Assembly: GCF_003477885.1 (NCBI RefSeq)
Contig: NZ_QUEE01000017.1
Span: 51,219 to 115,218, forward strand
Length of the DNA: 64,000 nt
Reading direction: 5' to 3'
Origin: Lachnotalea sp. AF33-28
Lineage (GTDB): Bacteria > Bacillota > Clostridia > Lachnospirales > Lachnospiraceae
Shown: piece after piece, positions 42,816-51,838 of the stretch
Position numbering within the stretch: the stretch's first letter is position 1
How the letters are laid out: every line of letters starts with the position of its first letter
The notes under the pieces: generated by a model
The model's database searches: none
What the model saw: the letters and a program-made list of their open reading frames with translations, nothing else
What the model was told of the DNA's origin: nothing
Program-made: the position numbers and the translations under genes

Positions 42816-44729
42816 ATGAAGGCTTATCAGAACTATCTGGTGGAATCTTTGGGCATCGGCTGTCTGAAACCACGTGGCTGGCTGGCCCGCGAACTCAAAC
42901 TGCAGATGGAAGGCATTACCGGTGAGCTGGATGAGAATTGGGGCTCCATCAATCGGTTTTCCGACTGGCTGGGGGGCACGAATATAGGCTGGGAACGCCC
43001 CCCGTACTGGCTGGACGGCCTCGTGCCGTTAGCCTGGCTGCTGGGAGATGAAAAGAGAATTGAAAAGGCCCGCAGCTGGATGGAGTGGACATTAAATTCA
43101 CAGCGGGAAAACGGGGACTTCGGCCCGCATTACTGGACACAGGAGTTTGACGATACGCTGTTCTGGCCCAAATTCGTGATGTTAAAAGCGCTGGTCAGCT
43201 ACTATGAGGCGGAAAACAACCCGAAGGTGCTGGAATTTATGAGCCGCTATTACCGCTTCTGTGATACACTGCTGGACACCTATCACATGAGCGGATGGGA
43301 TGAGGCCAGGGCCGGGGATTTCGCGTGGTCGGTATGCTGGCTGTATGAGAAGACCCATGAAGAATTTCTCACGGGCCTGCTGGATAAAATCAATTCGCAG
43401 TCCTTAAATTGGACCGAGTGTCTGGAGAACTGCCCCTTTACCCATCCTACGGCATACTATTATAACTGGAAAGAGCTGACGGACAAGAGCAGCCGCAGCG
43501 GCTGGTATACGATCATGAAATACCATGCCACCCATATTGTCAATGTGACCATGGGCTTAAAGCAGCCGGTCATGGCTTATAAGGCGGGGGGCGAGAAGAA
43601 GTATCTGGATGCTCTTTATGCCGGCATGAAATCCTATATGAAATACCATGGACAGGTGACCGGGGTTTACTCAGGGGATGAACACTTAAGCGGCCCCAAT
43701 CCCACCCAGGGTACGGAGCTCTGTTCGGTGGTGGAGTTCCTGTTTTCGCTCAACGCCATATTCCAGCAGACCGGGGACGCCAGATTTATGGACCTTCTGG
43801 AGCGGATCGCCTACAATGCGCTGCCAGGCACGATCACCGAGGACTTCACCGGACATCAGTACGATCAGCAGGCGAACCAGGTGAAGGTTTCTATGGAGTC
43901 CAGGAACTGGTATAACAACGGCGACAGGGCGAACCTGTTCGGGTTTGAGCCCAATTTCGGCTGCTGCCTGGCCAACATGCATCAGGGCTGGCCGAAGCTG
44001 ATAAGAAATGCATTTTTCATGAACGGGCAGGAGGAGCTGGTGTTCGGCGCCTATATGCCGGTCAGCGCCCTGTGGCAGCGTGAGGACGGAGATATAAGGA
44101 TCACGGAAGAGACGGAATATCCGTTCAGGGATACGGTTACAATAGCCTTTGAGATGGATGAGCCCAGGGAATTTACCTGTCGCATCCGGATTCCCGGCTG
44201 GTGTTCGTCCGCTAGGATCGAATATAACGGAGAAGTGATCGGCAGTGAGGCAGAGGACGGGTATGTCAGCCTGCATCGGGTGTTTGAAAACGGCAGCAGG
44301 ATTGTCCTTCATTTTCCCATGGAGATCACCTTAAAGACCGGGTGGTATCATAACGGCATGAGTGTGGAGCGCGGCCCGCTGGTATATGCGCTGAATATAA
44401 AGGAAAGATGGGAAAAACTCGGCCAGGGACATCCTAAGTTCCCGGACTGTGAGATCTATCCGGAGAGCAGATGGAATTATGCGCTGGATACGTCGGTGCC
44501 CATGGAGGCGGTGCTTTCGGAATGCTTAAGTGAGCAGCCTTTTTCCAAAGAAAATCCTCCGGTCAGGATCCTGGCGGCAGGACGGCCGGTTGAGAGCTGG
44601 CAGATGGAAAACAATTCCGCAGGCGATCTGCCGGAATCGCCGGTGGCTTTAGATGCGGCGCCGGAAACGGTGGAGCTGGTGCCCTATGCCTGCACAAAAC
44701 TTAGAATTTCGTTATTTCCCTGGCTGTAG
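42816..44729 (+). CDS. GH127-like beta-L-arabinofuranosidase family protein (DUF1680)
   Basis: This 637-residue protein is started at ATG 42816 behind GAAGGAG. The (alpha/alpha)6 core has segments PPYWLDGLVPLAWLLGD and GDFGPHYWTQEFDD. The four residues that in Bifidobacterium HypBA1 hold the zinc and include the nucleophilic Cys appear conserved: Glu301 and Cys303 in TELCSVVEF, and Cys383-Cys384 in FGCCLANMHQG. It probably releases terminal beta-L-arabinofuranose or a related sugar. No signal peptide is present. It lies 16 nt after the beta-helix gene. Confidence 0.85.
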   Translation: MKAYQNYLVESLGIGCLKPRGWLARELKLQMEGITGELDENWGSINRFSDWLGGTNIGWERPPYWLDGLVPLAWLLGDEKRIEKARSWMEWTLNSQRENGDFGPHYWTQEFDDTLFWPKFVMLKALVSYYEAENNPKVLEFMSRYYRFCDTLLDTYHMSGWDEARAGDFAWSVCWLYEKTHEEFLTGLLDKINSQSLNWTECLENCPFTHPTAYYYNWKELTDKSSRSGWYTIMKYHATHIVNVTMGLKQPVMAYKAGGEKKYLDALYAGMKSYMKYHGQVTGVYSGDEHLSGPNPTQGTELCSVVEFLFSLNAIFQQTGDARFMDLLERIAYNALPGTITEDFTGHQYDQQANQVKVSMESRNWYNNGDRANLFGFEPNFGCCLANMHQGWPKLIRNAFFMNGQEELVFGAYMPVSALWQREDGDIRITEETEYPFRDTVTIAFEMDEPREFTCRIRIPGWCSSARIEYNGEVIGSEAEDGYVSLHRVFENGSRIVLHFPMEITLKTGWYHNGMSVERGPLVYALNIKERWEKLGQGHPKFPDCEIYPESRWNYALDTSVPMEAVLSECLSEQPFSKENPPVRILAAGRPVESWQMENNSAGDLPESPVALDAAPETVELVPYACTKLRISLFPWL

Positions 44730-44812
44730 AGGCGGGAGGATAGCAGCAGGGCGGTAAGGCGTGAGTGGGAAGATACGGTAAACAGGGTATTTGGGACAGA
44801 GGAAGTGACAGA

Positions 44813-46396
44813 ATGAAAATCAGTAAAAAAATCATACCCATAGCCTGCCTTGTGCTGTTTGTGGCAGCGGCGGTATTTGTTTTGATGGATCACGGAAAGA
44901 CGGAGGAACCGGAGGCTTCGGATATCTGTATCTGGTATCCCAGCGGCTATGAGCTGCTGCATAAACAGACCTTAAACGATGTGGAAGTCATCCGGCAGAT
45001 CGAAGAGAAGCTGGATGTGCCGCTGTATTTTACCGGCACCAGCGGGGACCTGGACAGCGCTTTTTCTGTGGTTATGGGGGATTTGGAGGGTACGGATGCC
45101 GTATTTTACCGGTTTGACGCCGGGCAGCTTAGGTCCAGCTATGAAAACGGCCAGATCCTGGACTACCGTGAGTATCTGGATCGGATGCCCAATCTGTCGC
45201 GCCTGTTTGAGGAAAATCCGCTGCTGTATCAGTATGCCTGTGTGGACGGACATTGTCTTTTGTTTCCGTCCACACTGGAGAATGCCTATGAAGATGTGCT
45301 GCTTGCTGTCCGCAGCGACTGGAAGGAACAGGCGGGTTATACCTGGGGGGGGGTATACGCCTGGAGCCTTGCCGAGCTGGAACAGATGTTTTTAAAGCAA
45401 AAACTGCTGTTTGAAGAAAAAAGACTGGCTCCCATGGATGAATACTTCGTGGGGCTGTCTTCTTATAACGGATTTATCGAACATCTTCTTCCTCTCTACA
45501 AAACATCCGTCGGCCTGTACTGGAATCAGGACAGGGACGGCCTGATCTACGGACCTTCGACAGAAGAATACCGCCGTTTCCTTACGGATATGAAACGCAT
45601 GTATCAGGAAGGGCTGCTGGACAGCCATATCTATGACAGCAGCGATACGAATTTTGAGAAATATCTTCTCAACAGCACCAGCAGCGCCGTATTGGCCACC
45701 AGCGGCCAGATAGAAAAGCTGGAAGGTTACGCCGCGGAAAACGGGGATTCGCTGCCTCTGGAGTATATCAACCTGTACAGCATGGCCGGTGAAGAGGCGG
45801 TTTTGTATGATGCAAAAGGCCGGAAGGACAGGGTGCTGGAATTCGGCTTTGTGATCAACAGCGATATCGGAGAGGAGAAGCTGGAAAAGCTGCTGCGCTT
45901 TATCGACTATCTGTATTCCGATGAAGGTATGGAATATACGAACTGGGGAGAGCCCGGACGGCATTATGAGGAGCAGGACGGCCTTAGAGTGTACAGCCCA
46001 AAACTGTTAAAAGACGGCGAATACTATGGGATCAGCATGGCGCCGTATGTGAAACAGGACCTGCTTAGGACGGACCGGAGCGTCAACTTGAATATGTCTT
46101 CCGAAAAAAGCCGTAAGTGCATCCTTTTAAGAAGCTATGAAGCGGACAGGAGCTTTACGGAGCCTAAGGGCTACTACAGTGAGGAGGGCGCATTTAGCCG
46201 GTCTGATCTGAAAACTGCGCTGGAATCGTTTACGGAGGAGACCTCCATGAATTTCATATTCCAGAGTATAGATCCGTCGGATGATCTGCAGTGGCAGGAG
46301 TACTTAGACGCGCTTTACGGGCTGGGTCTTGAGCAGTATCTGGATATGGAGCTTCAGGCGTCGGAGAGGATGGAGGCGGTTACCTATGAAAAATAA
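44813..46396 (+). CDS. Membrane-anchored solute-binding-like protein
   Basis: This 527-residue protein is started at ATG 44813 after AGAGGAAGTG. The N-terminus MKISKKIIPIACLVLFVAAA is a signal or anchor helix, but no lipobox follows, unlike the operon's main binding protein. The body is LplA-like (DICIWYPSGYELLHKQ; DVLLAVRSDWKEQAGYTW; LLRFIDYLYSDEGMEYTNWG), resembling the 37800 gene in segment order. It could be a second binding protein tethered by its N-terminal helix, or a sensor. It overlaps the RDD gene by 11 nt. Confidence 0.75.
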   Translation: MKISKKIIPIACLVLFVAAAVFVLMDHGKTEEPEASDICIWYPSGYELLHKQTLNDVEVIRQIEEKLDVPLYFTGTSGDLDSAFSVVMGDLEGTDAVFYRFDAGQLRSSYENGQILDYREYLDRMPNLSRLFEENPLLYQYACVDGHCLLFPSTLENAYEDVLLAVRSDWKEQAGYTWGGVYAWSLAELEQMFLKQKLLFEEKRLAPMDEYFVGLSSYNGFIEHLLPLYKTSVGLYWNQDRDGLIYGPSTEEYRRFLTDMKRMYQEGLLDSHIYDSSDTNFEKYLLNSTSSAVLATSGQIEKLEGYAAENGDSLPLEYINLYSMAGEEAVLYDAKGRKDRVLEFGFVINSDIGEEKLEKLLRFIDYLYSDEGMEYTNWGEPGRHYEEQDGLRVYSPKLLKDGEYYGISMAPYVKQDLLRTDRSVNLNMSSEKSRKCILLRSYEADRSFTEPKGYYSEEGAFSRSDLKTALESFTEETSMNFIFQSIDPSDDLQWQEYLDALYGLGLEQYLDMELQASERMEAVTYEK

Positions 46397-46886
46397 TGCG
46401 GGGATGTCGGGTATCGGATATAAAAACGAGCGGATATTGGAATTCGGACTGGATGCGCTGGCAGTGTCCCTGGTTCTGGTCATCACATGGCTGCTGTTTG
46501 GGTACCCGCATATCTTTAACTACTTTCAGGAGATGGAAGAGGCAAAAGTGATCATCAGCCCGGAGAAATATATGCTGGCCATGGAGGACATCAACGCCCG
46601 GCTGGAACGGGTGATCATGGAGGTCTTTATGGCTTATTTCCTGTATGAATCCCTGTTTCTGATTTTCTTTAAGCAGACGCCCGGCAGACGGGTATTCGGC
46701 AGGAAGATGGAGCTGAATCTGGAGACAAAGCATGAATTTCTGATGCGCTGTCTGATCATACCCACCAGGACCTTTGCAAAGCTTTTCTGCATCTATACCG
46801 TGATTCCGCTGGTGGTGATAGGGGTGGTGTTCCTGTTTTCCAGAAAGGATAAAACCCTGTTAGACTATGTTTTTCTTACTGAATGA
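46386..46886 (+). CDS. RDD-family membrane protein
   Basis: This 166-residue protein is started at ATG 46386 with GGAGG upstream, inside the end of the previous gene. It has three hydrophobic segments and the RDD-type pattern: a helix near LEFGLDALAVSLVLVITWLL, then FFKQTPGRRVFGRKMELN and RTFAKLFCIYTVIPLVVIG, with terminal KDKTLLDYVF. RDD proteins are of uncertain function; some are suggested transporters. The tight overlap with the anchored binding protein suggests the two act together. Confidence 0.75.
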   Translation: MKNNAGMSGIGYKNERILEFGLDALAVSLVLVITWLLFGYPHIFNYFQEMEEAKVIISPEKYMLAMEDINARLERVIMEVFMAYFLYESLFLIFFKQTPGRRVFGRKMELNLETKHEFLMRCLIIPTRTFAKLFCIYTVIPLVVIGVVFLFSRKDKTLLDYVFLTE

Positions 46887-46913
46887 GGTCAGCATTAAAT
46901 CCCGGAGGTATTT

Positions 46914-49604
46914 ATGAATAGAATAGAGTTGAATGGAGCCTGGCAGTGTAGTTTTCCGGATGGACAGCACCTGGAAGTTATGGTGCCGGGCTGTTTTGAT
47001 GTATACAGAAAAGAAAAGGACATCGCAGATGCCGTGACGCTGTCACGCACGTTTTGCGCAGAGATAGGGGAAGGAAAGCGGGCGCTGCTGTATTTTGGCG
47101 GCGTGAGCTATTACTGCGATATCTATGTAAACGGACGTCTTGCGGGAAGCCATGAGGGCATGTGGGATAATTTCAGCACGGACGTGAGCGGACTGTTAAA
47201 AAACGGTGAAAACGAGCTGACGCTTACGGTCTGGAAGCCCGGCTACCATAAAGAGGACCGTTTTCCCCTGCGGGAGGTGCTGTCCGGTTTTATTCCGGAT
47301 GTGCTCTGCACCTTCGGCGGCATCTGGGATGATGTGTATCTTTTGTCGGCGGATACCTATTTCATCGGCCGCCACTGCGCTTCGGCTTCTTTAGACGGCG
47401 CAGGGAAACTGACCGTTGATATAAACTGTGCGGATCAGATCCCGGTGAAGATCACCGGTGCGGTGTACGGGCCGGACGGCAGAAAAGCCGCTGCAATCTG
47501 TGCACAAAGGGAAGCTGGTCCGGGGGAAAACCGCCTGGAAATCCCGTTTGAGCTGTCCGAGCCGGACTGCTGGAGCCCGAACCGTCCCCAGATGTACCGC
47601 TACGATCTGGAGATCACCGCGGGAGGACAGACCGAGCGCGTTGAGAATGCCTTCGGATGCCGCAGCATACAGGCGGACGACAGCAGGATCCTTTTAAACG
47701 GCGAGCCTGTTTACCCCAGGGGCATCCTGCACTGGGGGTATTACAGCGGACTGACGCCCCGGCCCGGCGCGGGTGTGATCCGCGATGAAATCGCAAAATG
47801 CAGGCAGTACGGTTTTAATATGATCAAACACTGCCTTTACATACCGAGAGAAGAGTACCTAAGACAGGCGGACGAGGCCGGCATGCTTTTATGGATCGAA
47901 CTTCCGCTCTGGCTTCCGGATGTTTCGGAGGAGCTGGAACCCCGCATCCTGCGGGAATTTCCGAGGCTGCTCAACCAGATCAAAGGCCATCCATCCGTCG
48001 TGATGGCAAGCCTTGGCTGTGAGTTGGATGACAAGGTGGGAGGCGCGGTGCTGGAGGAGATGTACCGGCTGGCAAAACGTGAGTTAAACTGCCTGGTGCG
48101 GGATAATTCCGGTTCCGGCGAGTGCTATGGCGGCCTGGCGGTGGACTATGCGGATTTCTCAGATTATCATTTTTACGGGGAACTCCAGAATATGGAAAAT
48201 CTGATGGAGAATTTCACCCCGGTTTGGAAACGGAACCGCCCCTGGATCTACGGCGAGTTCTGCGACAGCGATACCATGAGGGATCTGGCAGAGGTGCGCG
48301 GGCGCATGGGCAAAGAGGAGCTGTTCTGGGAAAAGGCGGACCCTGTGGAAAATCCCATCAGCATATTAAAGCCGGATTTCTACCTGGGAAGCCACGAGGA
48401 GCGCATGAAAGAAAGCGGCATCCGGACGGACTTCTCCCTGATAAAGGAGCTGTCTTTCAACCACTCCATGGTGCACAGAAAGACGACGCTGGAGGAGACC
48501 AGGGCTTTTGAAGAGATCTCGGGCTATAATATCACCAGCATCCGTGACGTGCCCATCGCTACCAGCGGCATATTCGACGATTTCATGGAACCGAAGTTTG
48601 ACAGGAAGCTTTTTTGCAGCTTCAACAGCGACGTGATGCTGATTCCGGCATGGGATCTTGGCAGGACCTGGATCGGCGCGGATCGCGTGCTCCCAAGAGA
48701 GCGCTATAATTTCATCGGCGGCAGCACCCTTACACGGCATATCCTGGTGTCCAACTATTCCGGAAGCGCGCTTGTGGATCCTGTGCTTTCCTGGAGCCTG
48801 GAAACAGACGGCCATGCATGGGCCGGCGGAAAAGAGACGGGCAGAACCGTTTTGTCCGGGACAGTGAGGGAATGTGCATATCTGTCCTTTGCGCTGCCCA
48901 AGGCGGGCCGTCCCTCCACCGCTGTTTTAAAGGTGAAACTTAGCAGCGGCGCCGTCGAATGCGAGAACCGGTGGCCGGTATTTCTGTATCCGGAGCTGTC
49001 CTGTGCGGATGTGCGGGTGGGACTTTACGATCCCTGCCATATATTTGACCGGACAGAACCGCTGTTTCAGAGTATGACACGGATTGCGGATGAGCAGGAG
49101 ATTGCCTTGGATGAAATAGATGCGGTGCTGACCTCACGGCTGACCCCTGCGGTGCTTCGTTATGTGGAGCGGGGCGGAAAGGCTGTCTGCGTGCAGAGAG
49201 GCACGGGTCCCCTGCCCACAGTGCCTGTGGCGTTCTGGAGAGAGGGGATGGTCCGCTACGGTTCCCATCCCGCTCTGGGCGGTATCCGCTATGAGAACTG
49301 GATGGATGACCTGCGCTTTTTCGGCGTGGGCACGGATACTTCCCTGGATCTTACCGATCCGTATTACAGCCATTTTACATCTGCAGAACCTGTGATCCTC
49401 CGGTATGACTGCAGGGAATGGAAGAAGAGCGCTTATATGGCCGAGCTTCGCCTGGGCCGCGGCCGCATTCTCGCCACAACCCTGCGCCTGGAGGGCGGCA
49501 TGGGCAAGCAGCCCCTCTTTATCACAAACAACACATTGGGCCGGCACCTGCTCATGAGCGCTGTACTGGATCTTACCGGCAGAAACGGCGGGCAGGCTTT
49601 TTGA
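46914..49604 (+). CDS. Glycoside hydrolase family 2 enzyme
   Basis: This 896-residue protein is started after GGAGG. The N-terminal jelly-roll domain (LLYFGGVSYYCDIYVNGRLAG... GMWDNFSTDV) and an immunoglobulin-like domain precede a TIM barrel. Candidate catalytic residues are Glu370 in SLGCELDD (acid/base; the Asn that normally precedes it is Cys) and Glu448 in WIYGEFCD (nucleophile). A C-terminal beta region with a glutamine-amidotransferase-like segment (VLTSRLTPAVLRYVERGGKA) follows. The substrate could be beta-galactoside, beta-mannoside, beta-glucuronide or arabinopyranoside. There is no signal peptide. Confidence 0.82.
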   Translation: MNRIELNGAWQCSFPDGQHLEVMVPGCFDVYRKEKDIADAVTLSRTFCAEIGEGKRALLYFGGVSYYCDIYVNGRLAGSHEGMWDNFSTDVSGLLKNGENELTLTVWKPGYHKEDRFPLREVLSGFIPDVLCTFGGIWDDVYLLSADTYFIGRHCASASLDGAGKLTVDINCADQIPVKITGAVYGPDGRKAAAICAQREAGPGENRLEIPFELSEPDCWSPNRPQMYRYDLEITAGGQTERVENAFGCRSIQADDSRILLNGEPVYPRGILHWGYYSGLTPRPGAGVIRDEIAKCRQYGFNMIKHCLYIPREEYLRQADEAGMLLWIELPLWLPDVSEELEPRILREFPRLLNQIKGHPSVVMASLGCELDDKVGGAVLEEMYRLAKRELNCLVRDNSGSGECYGGLAVDYADFSDYHFYGELQNMENLMENFTPVWKRNRPWIYGEFCDSDTMRDLAEVRGRMGKEELFWEKADPVENPISILKPDFYLGSHEERMKESGIRTDFSLIKELSFNHSMVHRKTTLEETRAFEEISGYNITSIRDVPIATSGIFDDFMEPKFDRKLFCSFNSDVMLIPAWDLGRTWIGADRVLPRERYNFIGGSTLTRHILVSNYSGSALVDPVLSWSLETDGHAWAGGKETGRTVLSGTVRECAYLSFALPKAGRPSTAVLKVKLSSGAVECENRWPVFLYPELSCADVRVGLYDPCHIFDRTEPLFQSMTRIADEQEIALDEIDAVLTSRLTPAVLRYVERGGKAVCVQRGTGPLPTVPVAFWREGMVRYGSHPALGGIRYENWMDDLRFFGVGTDTSLDLTDPYYSHFTSAEPVILRYDCREWKKSAYMAELRLGRGRILATTLRLEGGMGKQPLFITNNTLGRHLLMSAVLDLTGRNGGQAF

Positions 49605-49632
49605 GACTTTATACAACACTTTGGAGGAATAT

Positions 49633-51789
49633 ATGTCCCAGTCTTTTGAAATCAGAGAAGAAAGTTTTTATATAAACGGCAAAAAGACACCGCTGCTCTG
49701 CGGTGAAATCCACTATTTCCGCATGCCCAAATCATCCTGGGCGAATGCACTGGACCGCCTGGCGGAATGCGGCTGCAATGCGGTGGCTTATTATGTGCCC
49801 TGGTTTGTACACGAGTACGAAGAAGGGAAGTTTGATTTTCACGGCGATGTTCACCCGGATAACGACCTGCATACCTGGATCCGCATGACCATGGAGCGGG
49901 GGCTGATCGGTTATCTGCGTCCGGGCCCATATGTTTATGCGGAGACTAAGGATCTGGGTCTGCCGGTGTGGTTTACGCGCAAATACAAAGATGCCATCAT
50001 CAAAGGCTATCAGGACGGCGGGTATGTGGATACCGCATTTGCCAACGGCGCTTCCCATAACCATCCGGAATTTCTGGAAGCGGTGAGAAAGTGGTACCGG
50101 GCGCTGTGCGGCGAGGTGGAGCAGTACCTGTATCCCGAGGGCAATGTGGCGCTGTTCCAGCTTTGCAACGAGATTCCGGGAGACGACTGTGATGACAGGA
50201 ATCCCAGGAATCTTGGCATAGGGGATCCGAACGGGCTCTGGCCTTCCTGGCTTAGGGATAAGTACCAATCGGTGGAAAATCTGAACAGGCGTTACGGCAG
50301 CAGCTTTCAGATGCTGGAGCTGGTGGAGCCGCATCAGCTGGAGGCCTGCAGTGGAAAGCTCTATTTTGAGGATCATCTGGACTTTTATTATACCCGCTAT
50401 TTCCCGGAGTATTTCCGGAGGCTTAAGGAGATGGTCTGCCTGAAAAAAGAGCATCCTATCACCTTTGTCCATAATGCGTATAACCCCAGGGCGATTTCTC
50501 TGCATTACCATAACCGGCGGCAGAATCCCTGGCTGAACGTGGGCGTGGACTGCTACTACTCCCTAAGCGGCAGGATCGGCATGAAGGAGGCCACCTATTA
50601 CTGTGAGTACGGCGCCGAGTACGCCAGGCGGTTCCTTAACAATGTGCCGTGGGTGATCGAGCAGGAATGCGGCTATTGGACGGATTATCCGGCTGTCTAC
50701 GGGCCGGAGCTGTATATCTTTAATATCTGGACTATGGCGGCGGGCTATCAGGGGATGAACATGTATCTGTTCGCTTCCGGCATCAACCGTCCGGGCATGG
50801 GCTTTTACGGGACGGAACACAACTGGCAGGCCCCGGTGGACGCTTCCGGCCGGGCGGCGGAGAATTATCCTTACATAGAGCGGTCGATCCGCGATATATT
50901 AAAACATCAGGACGCTCTGCTTTGCGGAATGCACTACGATATCGGGCTGGGAGTCCGGCATGCGCCGGGACTGATTTGGAAAGCGGTAGCCAAGCCTTCC
51001 AACGAGGCATATTTCGCGCTGAAATCGGCCGGATTTACCCCAAGGATCTATGATTATGAGGCCATGAGCCCGGAAGAGCTGCTTAAGTGCCCCGTATTGT
51101 TTGTCGTTTCGGATGAATGCATGGAACCTGAAGTACAGGAAAATTTGGCAGAATATGTGCGCCTGGGAGGCCGGCTCATCATAAACGGGATCTTCCCATA
51201 TCTGGCATGCTGCGGCAGTCCCTGTACGCTGCTTGGCGACGCATTTGGGCTTACGGCAGGGGAAGGGCAGATCCGGGAAGAGGTACAGGGTAAGCTGATA
51301 CTGGACGGAGTGGAGTATTTTATAGGAAAACAGGTACAGCAGGTCACGCCGGCCGGCGAGAGCGGCTGGAAGATCGCGGCGGCATCGGAGAGCGGAGCTG
51401 CAAAAGATGAGGCCGCGGTCTGCGGCGCAGGAACACCGTGCACGGCAGCAGGCGGCGAAGATGCGGCGGATGACCGGTCGGCATGCGGCAGGCCAGGCGC
51501 CCTCTGGCGGGAATATGGCAAAGGCAGCGTGATGGTTCTGCCGTTTCCGCTGGAGATGCAGTTTTACGGCATGGCGGATATGCTGGTGAAGCTTCTGTCG
51601 CTCATCGGAGCCCGTCCGGGCATCCGCGGGGCCAGACGGCTGCGTATCCTGCCCAAAGAGGACGGCAGCATCATCGCCCTGAACCTGCATCCTATGGCGG
51701 TGCGGGAGACGGTATCGGTCGATACTCCCGGGGGAGAGAAGACGGAGACGGTGGATCTTGAACCCCATTCCTTCCGGATCATTCACTGA
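49633..51789 (+). CDS. Glycoside hydrolase family 35 beta-galactosidase-like enzyme
   Basis: This 718-residue protein is started at ATG 49633 after GGAGG. The TIM barrel begins with FYINGKKTPLLCGEIHYFRM and continues through GLIGYLRPGPYVYAETKDLG. The expected acid/base is Glu180 in LFQLCNEIPGDD and the nucleophile is Glu345 in WVIEQECGYW. A C-terminal glutamine-amidotransferase-like domain holds a low-complexity Ala/Asp-rich insert around residues 578-620. It lacks a signal peptide, so it acts in the cytoplasm, probably on terminal beta-galactose. Confidence 0.88.
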   Translation: MSQSFEIREESFYINGKKTPLLCGEIHYFRMPKSSWANALDRLAECGCNAVAYYVPWFVHEYEEGKFDFHGDVHPDNDLHTWIRMTMERGLIGYLRPGPYVYAETKDLGLPVWFTRKYKDAIIKGYQDGGYVDTAFANGASHNHPEFLEAVRKWYRALCGEVEQYLYPEGNVALFQLCNEIPGDDCDDRNPRNLGIGDPNGLWPSWLRDKYQSVENLNRRYGSSFQMLELVEPHQLEACSGKLYFEDHLDFYYTRYFPEYFRRLKEMVCLKKEHPITFVHNAYNPRAISLHYHNRRQNPWLNVGVDCYYSLSGRIGMKEATYYCEYGAEYARRFLNNVPWVIEQECGYWTDYPAVYGPELYIFNIWTMAAGYQGMNMYLFASGINRPGMGFYGTEHNWQAPVDASGRAAENYPYIERSIRDILKHQDALLCGMHYDIGLGVRHAPGLIWKAVAKPSNEAYFALKSAGFTPRIYDYEAMSPEELLKCPVLFVVSDECMEPEVQENLAEYVRLGGRLIINGIFPYLACCGSPCTLLGDAFGLTAGEGQIREEVQGKLILDGVEYFIGKQVQQVTPAGESGWKIAAASESGAAKDEAAVCGAGTPCTAAGGEDAADDRSACGRPGALWREYGKGSVMVLPFPLEMQFYGMADMLVKLLSLIGARPGIRGARRLRILPKEDGSIIALNLHPMAVRETVSVDTPGGEKTETVDLEPHSFRIIH

Positions 51790-51838
51790 AACACCGGAAT
51801 GGGGCACTAATTGTACTAAGAGGAGATAATAAGAAGCT

